A stretch of DNA of 8,040 nt from Ignavibacteriales bacterium (lineage in GTDB: Bacteria; Bacteroidota; Ignavibacteria; Ignavibacteriales; Ignavibacteriaceae): positions 1-8,040 of the forward strand of contig DAIERC010000069.1 of assembly GCA_027347125.1 (NCBI GenBank). Direction: 5' to 3'. Within the stretch, counting starts at the first letter, position 1; each line of letters opens with the position of its first letter. The notes under the pieces were generated by a model. That model did not search any database. It saw only the letters and a program-made list of their open reading frames with translations, and had not been told where the DNA came from. Of this stretch, positions 1-6,350 are shown piece by piece. Position numbers and translations under genes: made by a program.

Positions 1-1
1 A

Positions 2-469
2 ACGTACATGCCGGAGCAAATGGATAGATTAAATTTTTACACCGCACTTTACTCAATTAAAAGCATTTCCGAAATAAAAGAGCTTGAAGAAGAAATGCTG
101 GACAGGTTTGGTCCGTTACCAACCCTGGTTAATAGGCTTATTTACGCCGCGACACTAAAGTTCTACGCGTCTTATGCTTTATTTGAGCGAGTGATTATTC
201 AACGGAAAAATATTTCGATAATTCTTCCAAGAGGAGAAAAAGAAGAGTATTATAAATTCAAGTTTCTGGAACTGATGCGGTTTATTCTGGACGAACATAA
301 AACTACAGTTAAGTTTATTCAGCAAAAGGAAGTAATGAAACTTGTAATACAAAATAATTATGAGTCGCCGGAAAAGCTTTTGGAATATTTAATCGGTTTT
401 AGTAAAGAAGTAATAAATCTATTCGGAATAGAATTAAAAGATGTTCCAGTGAACGAGCAATACAATTAA
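2..469 (+). CDS. mfd: Transcription-repair coupling factor Mfd, C-terminal end (5' partial)
   Basis: Mfd is the ATP-dependent translocase that removes RNA polymerase stalled at DNA damage and recruits UvrA for strand-specific excision repair in the cytoplasm. Only about the last 155 residues are visible. The reading frame is open to the left edge, so the ATG at position 8 is an internal methionine, not the start. The segment matches the C-terminal TRCF domain (D7 in E. coli Mfd). The pattern is a methionine-proline entry (YMPEQMDRLNFY), a helix of SISEIKELEEEM type and the family hallmark DRFGPLP, followed by a helical and beta region. In known Mfd proteins this domain packs against the UvrA-binding region and restrains activity. 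The helicase motifs and the RNA polymerase-interaction domain would lie upstream of the window. The stop is TAA, 31 bp before the next gene. Family assignment is strong because of the DRFGPLP block and its position at the extreme C-terminus. Confidence 0.9.
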   Translation, partial: TYMPEQMDRLNFYTALYSIKSISEIKELEEEMLDRFGPLPTLVNRLIYAATLKFYASYALFERVIIQRKNISIILPRGEKEEYYKFKFLELMRFILDEHKTTVKFIQQKEVMKLVIQNNYESPEKLLEYLIGFSKEVINLFGIELKDVPVNEQYN

Positions 470-500
470 ATAATTTATAAACGGTAAAAACAGGATTATA

Positions 501-1058
501 ATGAAAATAGCTTTTGTTGTTTTTAATGATATGACTCTCTTGGATTTTGTAGGCGCTTATGATACAATAACCAGGCTTAAAACTTTAAAATATAAAACAG
601 ATTTAAGATGGGATATTTGCGCGTACACCGATATGGTTCGGGATAACCATGGGTTTAAAATTATTCCCGACAAGGTTAGAAACAATCTCGGTAAATATGA
701 CGCTGTGCTTGTTCCCGGCGGAGTTGGAACACGCAGCCTTCAGAATGAAGAAGAATTTCTTGATTGGTTAAGAACCGCCGCCGCAGTTCAATATAAAATA
801 TCGGTATGTACCGGCAGCCTGCTTTTAGGTGCGGCCGGATTTTTAAAAGACAAAAAAGCCACAACAAATTATATGGAGTATGATTCGCTTAAACAATATT
901 GTTTGGAGGTTGTTAGGGAAAGAATAGTTGACGATAACAATACCGTTACATCGGGTGCGGTATCGTCATCAATAGACCTGGGACTTTATTTGTGCGAAAA
1001 ATGGTCGGGCCCGGAAGCAAAAGAAGAAATAAGAAAAATGATTGATTATAAAAAGTAA
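501..1058 (+). CDS. DJ-1/PfpI (ThiJ) family protein, isonitrile-hydratase-like
   Basis: This 185-residue protein is a complete single-domain, class I glutamine amidotransferase-like fold of the DJ-1/PfpI superfamily, expected in the cytoplasm. Visible features in order are: the N-terminal strand and acidic loop (MTLLDFVGAYD, with D15 matching the conserved Asp of isonitrile hydratases); the VPGG turn near residues 71-74; the nucleophile elbow VCTGS with Cys103; then LLLGAAGFLKDKKATTN; and a C-terminal SSIDLGLYLCEKW helix. Length is normal for the family. DJ-1 has a His 20 residues after its Cys (Cys106, His126). Here that position is Asn123, so a DJ-1-like triad is not intact. Relatives include isonitrile hydratases, glyoxalase-like or deglycase proteins and GlxA-type sensor domains, so the substrate cannot be named. 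AGGA (492-495) lies 5 bp before the ATG. The gene follows mfd by 31 bp and precedes a HAD phosphatase by 47 bp, so co-transcription is plausible. Confidence 0.85.
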   Translation: MKIAFVVFNDMTLLDFVGAYDTITRLKTLKYKTDLRWDICAYTDMVRDNHGFKIIPDKVRNNLGKYDAVLVPGGVGTRSLQNEEEFLDWLRTAAAVQYKISVCTGSLLLGAAGFLKDKKATTNYMEYDSLKQYCLEVVRERIVDDNNTVTSGAVSSSIDLGLYLCEKWSGPEAKEEIRKMIDYKK

Positions 1059-1088
1059 ATTATGATTAAAAATATTCACAAGAATTTT

Positions 1089-1099
1089 AAGGAGAAAGG
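1089..1099 (+). promoter_or_regulatory. Strong ribosome binding site that supports a TTG start
   Basis: The purine run AAGGAGAAAGG lies about 7-12 bases upstream of the TTG at 1106. An in-frame TAG occupies 1103-1105, directly before that TTG, so the HAD reading frame cannot begin further upstream. The next in-frame ATG falls after the catalytic DxD motif. Together these fix TTG as the start codon. Confidence 0.75.
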
Positions 1100-1105
1100 G
1101 TTTAG

Positions 1106-1924
1106 TTGTATAAGGCTTTATTTACTGATATTGACGGTACGCTGCTTAACAAATCAAGAGAAATAACCCCGGCAACAAAAATAGAAATTCAAAGAATAAC
1201 CGTAGAGCAAAATATTCCGGTTATTCTTATTTCATCACGAATGCCGAAAGCGATGAAGCATTTACATGAAGAGCTCAAGTTAAACAGCCCTATAATTGCG
1301 TACAACGGAGCACTGATTCTTAAATCTACCGAAATAACCAATCTCTCGGATATTTTATTCAGCGCTACAATATCATCAGGAACTGTCCGCGCAATAAATA
1401 ATTTTAAAGAAAAATGCGACTTTCATATCAGCCTTTATTACAACGATGATTGGTTTGTGGAAGGAATGGATTATTGGGCAAACAGGGAAGTAACAAGCAC
1501 AAAAGTAAGCCCGTCTATCACTTCACATGAGTTTGTTATAAGGGATTGGGAAGGCAAAAATATTGGCGCGCATAAAGTAATGTGTATGGGCGAAACCGAA
1601 GAAATTGAGAAACTTTTTAATTGGCTCGGCTCTAATTTTTCAAACGAACTAAATCTTTACAGATCAAAACCAACATATATTGAAATTACTCCCAGCGTTG
1701 TTTCTAAAGCAACCGCCGTGAGTATGATAACAAAATATTTAAATATTTCTGAAGCCCAAGCAATTGCCGTTGGTGATAATTATAATGATTTGGAAATGCT
1801 GAAGAGCGTTGGTTTGGGTATCTCAATGGGTAATGCACCGGACAGCGTTAAAGCAGCCGCAGCTCATATTACTTTGTCAAATAACGAAGACGGCCTGGCG
1901 GAGGCCATAAGAAAATACTTTTAG
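1106..1924 (+). CDS. HAD-superfamily phosphatase, Cof/IIB type
   Basis: This 272-residue cytoplasmic phosphatase belongs to the haloacid dehalogenase superfamily, subclass IIB (Cof/YidA-like), whose members hydrolyse small phosphorylated metabolites such as sugar phosphates or cofactors. All four HAD motifs are visible. Motif I is DIDGT at residues 8-12, with nucleophile Asp8 and general acid Asp10. Motif II is ISSR at 42-45. Motif III is Lys201 in VVSKATAV. Motif IV is GDNYND at 223-228, with metal-binding Asp224 and Asp228. The MGNAPDSVKAAA segment at 241-252 and the terminal EDGLAEAI are standard for Cof proteins. The cap domain lies between about residues 85 and 190. Length is typical. 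Translation must start at TTG because an in-frame TAG immediately precedes it. The gene probably belongs to the same transcript as the DJ-1/PfpI gene 47 bp upstream. Substrate specificity in this subclass cannot be read from sequence, so no gene symbol is given. Confidence 0.9.
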   Translation: MYKALFTDIDGTLLNKSREITPATKIEIQRITVEQNIPVILISSRMPKAMKHLHEELKLNSPIIAYNGALILKSTEITNLSDILFSATISSGTVRAINNFKEKCDFHISLYYNDDWFVEGMDYWANREVTSTKVSPSITSHEFVIRDWEGKNIGAHKVMCMGETEEIEKLFNWLGSNFSNELNLYRSKPTYIEITPSVVSKATAVSMITKYLNISEAQAIAVGDNYNDLEMLKSVGLGISMGNAPDSVKAAAAHITLSNNEDGLAEAIRKYF

Positions 1925-2014
1925 CAGCCCAATGCCTTTCCTGTCTTTCTGATAATGCCATCACACCAGTTCTTTTACCAGTATTTTATTTTGCAAAACT
2001 GATTAACTTGGAGT
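1925..2014 (+). repeat. Short intergenic gap with a direct repeat ACCAGT x2
   Basis: The 90-bp gap between the HAD and kinase genes contains ACCAGT at 1965-1970 and again at 1977-1982. The starts are 12 bp apart, roughly one helical turn. Such spacing is compatible with a regulator binding one DNA face upstream of the kinase gene, but a six-base match could be chance. No clear terminator hairpin is present, so read-through from the upstream genes is possible. Confidence 0.25.
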
Positions 2015-3088
2015 ATGAATATTTTAAAATCAATTTCCTCGTTATCCAAAACATCAACAATGGTAATAAGTTTATTGCTGTTGATATTAATTTTAATACT
2101 GGATTATGCTACCGGTAAGGACATCAGCGTTTCAATTCTTTACTTAATTCCCATTTTGTTGATCAGCTGGAATATCGGGTTTCTACCAGCAATTTTGTTT
2201 TCGCTTGTTGCCGCCGTCTTAAAAATTTATACCGATATTTGGTCGGGTTTAAATTATACAAATTTTCTTTTGTACGTTTGGGAGTGTTCCGTAGACTTTG
2301 GGATTTTTTCCGCTTTTACGTTTAGCTTCGTGAAAATAAAATCAACTTTAAAAAGCCTAGAAGAAAAAAACGAACAATTGCATAAAGTGAACGAAGTTAA
2401 AAATGAATTTTTAGGCATGGCCTCTCACGATTTGAAGAATCCGCTAAATAATATTTATAACTTTGCCGCGATGATAGAAGAAAACGATTCTTTACCCCCA
2501 AAGCAGGTTACACAAATTGCTCATCGCATAGTAAATATTTCTTTACAAATGTTTCAACTTATTGATAGTTTAATAACATCTGCCGCAATGGAATTGGAAG
2601 AATTAAATTGTAAGAATGAAAGGGTGGACATTTTACTGGCGGCGTCAAGCATCATACAGCAATTTTCCGTAGCTGCCGAAAAGAAATCATTAAAAATTCA
2701 TCTTGAAAAAAATTCTGAAAAGGTTATAGCCGATGCTGATTATGATTTGACTCTTCAGGTTCTGGATAATTTGATTTCTAATGCGATAAAATTTTCTCCG
2801 CCAAACAAAAATATTTGGATTAAACTTTTGAAGCCCGCTAAACCCCAAAATAAGGTTAGAATTGAAATTAAAGATGAAGGACCGGGGTTTTCGGAAGACG
2901 ACAAGTTAAAAGTATTTAACAGGTTTTCCAGGCTTTCAGCCAGGCCCACGGGCGGGGAAAGTTCTACCGGATTGGGACTTTTTACGGTTAAAAAACTTGT
3001 AGAGGCTATGAATGGAAACGTCTTTTATCAAAGCGAACCAGGCGAGGGAGCATTATTTATTGTAGAATTACCTATGGCCAAACTATAA
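2015..3088 (+). CDS. Membrane sensor histidine kinase (orphan)
   Basis: This 357-residue inner-membrane kinase would autophosphorylate on histidine and pass the phosphate to a response regulator not present here. The N-terminus (about residues 14-107) is strongly hydrophobic and fits about four membrane helices. It contains the DYATGKDISVSILYLIP-type segment (30-46) found in many bacterial kinases and cyclases with short membrane sensors. A charged, probably coiled-coil linker follows (about 108-130). The dimerisation domain carries the H-box SHDLKNPL with His138. The ATPase domain has the N-box LDNLISNAIKF (Asn252, Asn256), the G1 box DEGPGF (287-292), an F-box-like FNRFSRL, and the G2 box GLGLF (319-323). 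No key catalytic residue is missing. There is no PAS, HAMP or receiver domain. The upstream purine stretch TTGGAG ends only 1 bp before the ATG, so initiation strength is uncertain. The gene lies 90 bp after the HAD gene and converges on a PP2C phosphatase gene. Confidence 0.92.
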   Translation: MNILKSISSLSKTSTMVISLLLLILILILDYATGKDISVSILYLIPILLISWNIGFLPAILFSLVAAVLKIYTDIWSGLNYTNFLLYVWECSVDFGIFSAFTFSFVKIKSTLKSLEEKNEQLHKVNEVKNEFLGMASHDLKNPLNNIYNFAAMIEENDSLPPKQVTQIAHRIVNISLQMFQLIDSLITSAAMELEELNCKNERVDILLAASSIIQQFSVAAEKKSLKIHLEKNSEKVIADADYDLTLQVLDNLISNAIKFSPPNKNIWIKLLKPAKPQNKVRIEIKDEGPGFSEDDKLKVFNRFSRLSARPTGGESSTGLGLFTVKKLVEAMNGNVFYQSEPGEGALFIVELPMAKL

Positions 3089-3138
3089 TTTTATCTACAT
3101 AAAAGTTACTTCTATTTTTTGCTGAAATTTTAGAACTA

Positions 3139-4269
3139 TTAGTTTGTCGTGTTATTTCTTTTTATGATTAAAAGCGACAAATCATCATAATAAACATTAT
3201 CATCTACAAAATAGTCTACATGCTCAAGTATAGTTTGTCCTATTCTTTCAGTAGAAAGACCGTAAAGTGTGGGCAATATTTTTCTCAATCTTTCTATCCC
3301 GAAAAAATCACCATGTTCATTCTTTGCTTCGGTTAAGCCGTCGGAATAAGCAAGAAAGATGTCCGAGTCATTTAAGTCAATTAGCTTTTCTGAGAAATCA
3401 ATTCTTTTTATAAGCCCCAATGCGGCTTCGCCCTTTGGCATTTCGGTAATTTGTTTCGCATCAATTAATATGGGAGGCAAATGCCCTGCGTTAACGTAAC
3501 ACAGTTGGTTGGTTTTTGTATTTATTTCAATATAAATCATCGAGGCAAATAATGTGGGAAGGCTATCTCTATGAAAAATTTCATTAATCTTTCCGCACAG
3601 TTTCGAAATGGATTCGTAGTCGTATGCAATAGCTCTTATAATTGATTGAAGCTTTGCCATCAAAAGAGCGGCGCTTAAACCTTTGCCCGCGATGTCGGCA
3701 ATTATCAAACCATATTTATCATCGTCAATTTTAAGAAAATCAACCAGGTCGCCGCTTACTTCGTTGGCCGGTTTTGTATTAAGCCAAATTGACCAGCCGG
3801 GAATTGACTGATTGCTTGTGGGCGCCAACGCTTGTTGTACTTTTCTGCCGGCTTCCAACTCTTCTTTCGCAAACAATTTGTCTTTTAACTCAAGCATTAA
3901 AACAAATATGATAAGAGCTCCGCCCAACAGCCCGTTATTGTTGCTGCTGCCGTTTATATCGTTGTTGTCAATCCTGACGGTACCCACACCAATAAGTAAA
4001 ACCATTCCTATTATCACCAAGATTCTTCTGAACGGGGTAAGGTTTAGAAATAAACTTTTTACCAGCCAAAATAACTGATAGAAAAACCGGTGAAATTTTC
4101 CCATACTTTCGAGGCGGGCTTTTTTTTCTTCGGTTAAATAAAAATTTTTAAGTTCTTTATATTCCCTTATGAAATCACGTTTGAAGTGAACTTCTCTAAG
4201 ATCATTTTTAAGTGTTTGTTTTAAACTCGGGTCAGAATTTTTGTTGAAAGAATTATTTTCCATACTCAT
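3139..4269 (-). CDS. Membrane-anchored PP2C/SpoIIE-type serine phosphatase (RsbU-like)
   Basis: This 376-residue protein carries a C-terminal PPM/SpoIIE phosphatase domain (about residues 137-372), the kind that dephosphorylates anti-anti-sigma proteins in partner-switching pathways. Metal-binding acidic positions are visible: Asp174 in VSGDLVD, Asp192 in ADIAGKG, Asp310 in YSDGLTEA, and Asp362/Asp363 in YDDLSLL. The NAGHLPP motif is at about 260-266. The N-terminal part is a charged, helix-prone cytoplasmic stretch (about 1-60) followed by hydrophobic segments near 62-76, 83-97 and 114-128. The loop between the last two is Asn/Gly-rich (DNNDINGSSNNNG). The segment ELKDKLFAKEELEAGRKVQQ looks like the linker helix common before this domain. 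There is no GAF, PAS or receiver domain. No strong ribosome binding site precedes the ATG, and an in-frame ATG two codons later is an alternative start. The usual partners (STAS antagonist, anti-sigma kinase) are absent from the window, so the target is unknown. Confidence 0.9.
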   Translation of the reverse strand: MSMENNSFNKNSDPSLKQTLKNDLREVHFKRDFIREYKELKNFYLTEEKKARLESMGKFHRFFYQLFWLVKSLFLNLTPFRRILVIIGMVLLIGVGTVRIDNNDINGSSNNNGLLGGALIIFVLMLELKDKLFAKEELEAGRKVQQALAPTSNQSIPGWSIWLNTKPANEVSGDLVDFLKIDDDKYGLIIADIAGKGLSAALLMAKLQSIIRAIAYDYESISKLCGKINEIFHRDSLPTLFASMIYIEINTKTNQLCYVNAGHLPPILIDAKQITEMPKGEAALGLIKRIDFSEKLIDLNDSDIFLAYSDGLTEAKNEHGDFFGIERLRKILPTLYGLSTERIGQTILEHVDYFVDDNVYYDDLSLLIIKRNNTTN

Positions 4270-4598
4270 CTTATAAAAATACAGGAAAATTTTTGATATC
4301 GATTTATATTTTCGTTCTTAACTTAAGTAAATAATTTTGTGCCGTCAAACAATATATGATATACGGAATCACCCTGTATTTTTAATCCGACCAAAATAAA
4401 GGAAATAAATTTTATGTCTTTTGTCTACGGCAAAATTAAATGATAACCGGATACCTTTTATGATGTAAAAGTAGCAATTACCCAACTAATCCTGCTTATT
4501 TGAAGTCAAACTGGTAATCAATAATTAAAACGTGTAACTAAATTTTTAAAAGTTAAGTCAAAAAGAATAATTATAAAACAAACAAACAGAGGTATCAA
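4270..4598. promoter_or_regulatory. Divergent intergenic region, phosphatase / DUF2807 gene
   Basis: These 329 AT-rich bases separate two divergently transcribed genes, so promoters for both should lie here. On the + strand, TTGAAG (4500-4505) and TAATTA (4522-4527), 16 bp apart, form a weak sigma70-like candidate. On the - strand, TTGACG (complement of 4343-4348) is a possible -35 element, but it lacks a good -10. An imperfect dyad, TAACT (4535-4539) facing AGTTA (4551-4555), sits in the DUF2807 leader. A 9-codon reading frame lies at 4414-4443. AGAGG (4588-4592) is the ribosome binding site for the gene at 4599. I see no RNA gene, riboswitch or longer coding frame. Individual promoter positions are tentative. 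Confidence 0.4.
4414..4443 (+). CDS. Possible 9-residue leader peptide (speculative)
   Basis: An ATG at 4414 opens a nine-codon frame (MSFVYGKIK) ended by TGA. It is preceded at a suitable distance by AAAGGA (4398-4403). It lies about 155 bp upstream of the DUF2807 gene on the same strand. There is no run of one amino acid and no obvious alternative hairpins that would suggest attenuation, so chance occurrence is quite possible. I include it only because of its well-placed ribosome binding site in an otherwise gene-free stretch. Confidence 0.12.
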   Translation: MSFVYGKIK

Positions 4599-5312
4599 AT
4601 GAAAAAGTCCTTTACCATGTTCGGTTTAATTTTAACATTGCTGTTCCTGGCAAATACGTTAACTGCGTTTGCCGGTGATGATACAAGAACATTTAATTTT
4701 AAAGATTTTAATGCTGTAGAAATCGGCGCCGGGATGCACCTTATTGTAACTCAGTCAGATTCTTTTAGTATTGAAGCAACCGGCGATAACGATGATCTTA
4801 AAGATTTGCAAGTTGAGAAAAAAGGAAACGTTCTTAAAATTAAGTATAAAAGTCATTCCTTCTTCAATTTTAGCCGGCATCATAAAGTAGAATTTAATAT
4901 TAAGATGCCGCAATTAAGTGCACTTGATTTAAGCGGCGGCGCAAGAGGCGATATCAAAATGGATAATACTTCAAAAACTTTTTCAGCCGAGCTTAGCGGC
5001 GGCGCTTATCTTGAAGGCGAACTAAAGTGCGGAAATATTGCTTTTGATCTTTCGGGCGGCAGCAGAGTTAATTTAAAAGGCAGCGGCGGCAATATAAAAA
5101 TTGAAGGCTCGGGCGGCAGCATGTTTAAATTAAAAGATTTTTCCGGCATAAATGCGAATGTTGGTTTATCCGGCGGCAGCCAGGCAACCATTACAATGAA
5201 CGGCGAATTGAATGCCGATTTAAACGGCGGTTCTCATGTTTATTATTACGGTAAAGTTGAGCTTGGCTCTACCGATTTTAGCGGCGGCAGCGGAATTTCT
5301 AAAGGAAGATAA
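4599..5312 (+). CDS. Exported DUF2807 (head GIN domain) beta-helix-like protein
   Basis: This 237-residue protein has a clear Sec signal peptide: a Lys-Lys start, a hydrophobic core at about residues 8-23, and probable cleavage after AFA at position 26. The mature part matches the DUF2807 / putative auto-transporter adhesin (head GIN) family common in Bacteroidota-like genomes. It opens with FNFKDFNAVEIGAGMHLIVTQ and continues with ATGDNDDLKDLQV. From residue 112 it contains SGG turns at 112, 133, 152, 162, 171, 191 and 228, with NGG at 209. Most are 18-21 residues apart, as expected for coils of a right-handed beta-helix. No lipobox, C-terminal membrane anchor or type IX sorting domain is present, so it probably stays in the periplasm or is released. 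Its single-domain length is normal for the family. The molecular role is unknown; adhesin naming in databases rests on weak similarity. A good ribosome binding site (AGAGG) precedes it, and a strong terminator follows about 65 bp after the stop, indicating a monocistronic unit. Confidence 0.88.
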   Translation: MKKSFTMFGLILTLLFLANTLTAFAGDDTRTFNFKDFNAVEIGAGMHLIVTQSDSFSIEATGDNDDLKDLQVEKKGNVLKIKYKSHSFFNFSRHHKVEFNIKMPQLSALDLSGGARGDIKMDNTSKTFSAELSGGAYLEGELKCGNIAFDLSGGSRVNLKGSGGNIKIEGSGGSMFKLKDFSGINANVGLSGGSQATITMNGELNADLNGGSHVYYYGKVELGSTDFSGGSGISKGR

Positions 5313-5377
5313 TTTAAATGATTATATAGGCTTTGAAATCGTATGATTATCACGGAGATGTAATGTTAAACAGATAG

Positions 5378-5405
5378 AACCCACGGGTTTTCCGTGGGTT
5401 TTTAT
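5378..5405 (+). terminator. Intrinsic terminator of the DUF2807 gene
   Basis: The arms AACCCACGG (5378-5386) and CCGTGGGTT (5392-5400) form a perfect 9-bp stem with a GTTTT loop. A T-rich tract starts at 5399. The T-tract lies only on the right, so the hairpin works for + strand transcription. The tract reaches the stop codon (complement of 5402-5404) of the convergent GNAT gene. The same hairpin on the - strand transcript would not be followed by a U-tract. Confidence 0.9.
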
Positions 5406-6115
5406 TTTAGTTTTATCCAGGTTACACGCCTGTCCTCTTTAAAACCAAGCTTTCGTACTAAACCTAAGGCCGGTAAATTTTTTTCTTCGATTTGCGCGAA
5501 CGGAATTTTTCCGCCGGCGCGGCACTGCTCTATTAAAGACGTAACGATGGCTTTTCCGTAACCATTGCCGCGATGGTTTTCTAAAACATGCAAACTACCC
5601 AGGGCGCCGTCGTCATGCGTTAATCCCCACGCAACCAGTTTCCCGTTTTCACGTATTCCCGCGCTGTATGATTTTTGAATTCTTTCTTGCAAGTATTCAA
5701 CCGAGAGAAAATTTTTGTAGTTTGAATTATTCAGAATAAAATCTAAATCTTCCAATGATAATTTTGTAATACGAAAAGTACTTCTTTCAATCCGTGCCTT
5801 TGCGGGCAAGTATAATCGCATAGTAGTAAGCAGCCATTCAATGTTTTTATGCTTGGTTACATGCGGCAACATCCAGTCTTCCAGCGAAGCAAAATATTCA
5901 TCGTTATCTTGCAGTTCGTTAATCAAATAACAAAGCTCTTCCTCGTTGCCGCAGCTAAAATAAATCCAGCTGTGGTCGCTGGTGCCTTTAAGATACAAAG
6001 AGTTTTTATATACTTTTACTGCGGTAATATTATTGTTTTCGGCAAAGCCGGTGATGCTTAAGTTTTTTATTGGGTCCCTGTAAAGACGCGTTAAAACATT
6101 TTCTGTTTTTTGCAT
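5402..6115 (-). CDS. GNAT-family N-acyltransferase, GLYAT/FR47-like
   Basis: This 237-residue cytoplasmic protein is predicted to transfer an acyl group from acyl-CoA to an amine. The C-terminal GNAT domain (about residues 114-237) shows the central strand AGIRENGKLVAWGLTHDDGALGSLHVL. The acyl-CoA pyrophosphate-binding motif is HRGNGYGKAI (R182-x-x-G-x-G187), followed by a helix. Next comes the IEEKNLPALGLVRKLGF block, where the conserved Asn and LGF are typical. The combination of a roughly 110-residue N-terminal half without a recognisable CoA motif and this C-terminal domain resembles the two-lobed layout of glycine N-acyltransferase/FR47-type enzymes. The N-terminal half may be a degenerate GNAT lobe. 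The substrate is unknown. No Shine-Dalgarno motif is visible before the ATG, unlike several neighbours. Its 3' end abuts the terminator of the convergent DUF2807 gene. Upstream it is divergent from the glycosyltransferase gene. Confidence 0.85.
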   Translation of the reverse strand: MQKTENVLTRLYRDPIKNLSITGFAENNNITAVKVYKNSLYLKGTSDHSWIYFSCGNEEELCYLINELQDNDEYFASLEDWMLPHVTKHKNIEWLLTTMRLYLPAKARIERSTFRITKLSLEDLDFILNNSNYKNFLSVEYLQERIQKSYSAGIRENGKLVAWGLTHDDGALGSLHVLENHRGNGYGKAIVTSLIEQCRAGGKIPFAQIEEKNLPALGLVRKLGFKEDRRVTWIKLK

Positions 6116-6350
6116 AATATATATGATGTTAAATTTTTACGATTAAAAATTAGAAAATCTTTTTTAATGATTCCGTTTTATTGATGAACATAATATCCAA
6201 TGTTAGTAACCGCAAAAAACATCGGCGAGTTAAGCCATGTTAAATTTGATATTGCCCGTCATCTATAAATTACACATTTTAAAGGGAAATATTTTTCAAT
6301 TTTGAAAACCTGCGCAAAAAATAACCACAATTTAAAACCGGAGAAGGAAT
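6116..6350. promoter_or_regulatory. Divergent intergenic region, GNAT / GT39 genes
   Basis: These 235 AT-rich bases lie between divergent genes and should contain both promoters, but I cannot assign convincing -35/-10 pairs. TATAAA occurs at 6264-6269 without a well-spaced partner. An AT-only inverted repeat lies at 6132-6151. GGAGAAGGA (6340-6348) is the strong ribosome binding site of the gene at 6351. No coding frame or structured RNA is evident. Confidence 0.45.
6132..6151. repeat. Perfect 8-bp inverted repeat upstream of the GNAT gene
   Basis: AATTTTTA (6132-6139) and TAAAAATT (6144-6151) are separated by CGAT. The dyad is centred about 26 bp before the start of the GNAT gene, where a repressor operator could sit. 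The arms are pure A/T in AT-rich DNA, so chance is a serious alternative. Confidence 0.3.

Noticed and set aside
8..10. ATG at position 8 as the start of a 153-residue protein
   Set aside because: The frame is open to the left edge and the residues before it fit Mfd, so this is an internal Met of a 5'-truncated gene.
1062..1166. Short frame from the ATG at 1062 overlapping the HAD gene start
   Set aside because: It is in a different frame and runs into the HAD coding region, whose DxD motif and ribosome binding site are convincing. No recognisable protein results.
3089..3138. Terminator between the convergent kinase and phosphatase genes
   Set aside because: T-runs are present (around 3114-3120), but I found no stem longer than about 4 bp with a usable loop.
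3812..4078. 88-codon + strand frame inside the phosphatase gene
   Set aside because: It is a shadow of the membrane-segment codons of a well-supported PP2C gene and shows no domain or ribosome binding site.
5006..5191. Antisense open frame inside the DUF2807 gene, Pro/Leu-rich
   Set aside because: It is the mirror of repeated GGCGGC turns. It has no ribosome binding site, and its composition is dictated by the sense repeats.
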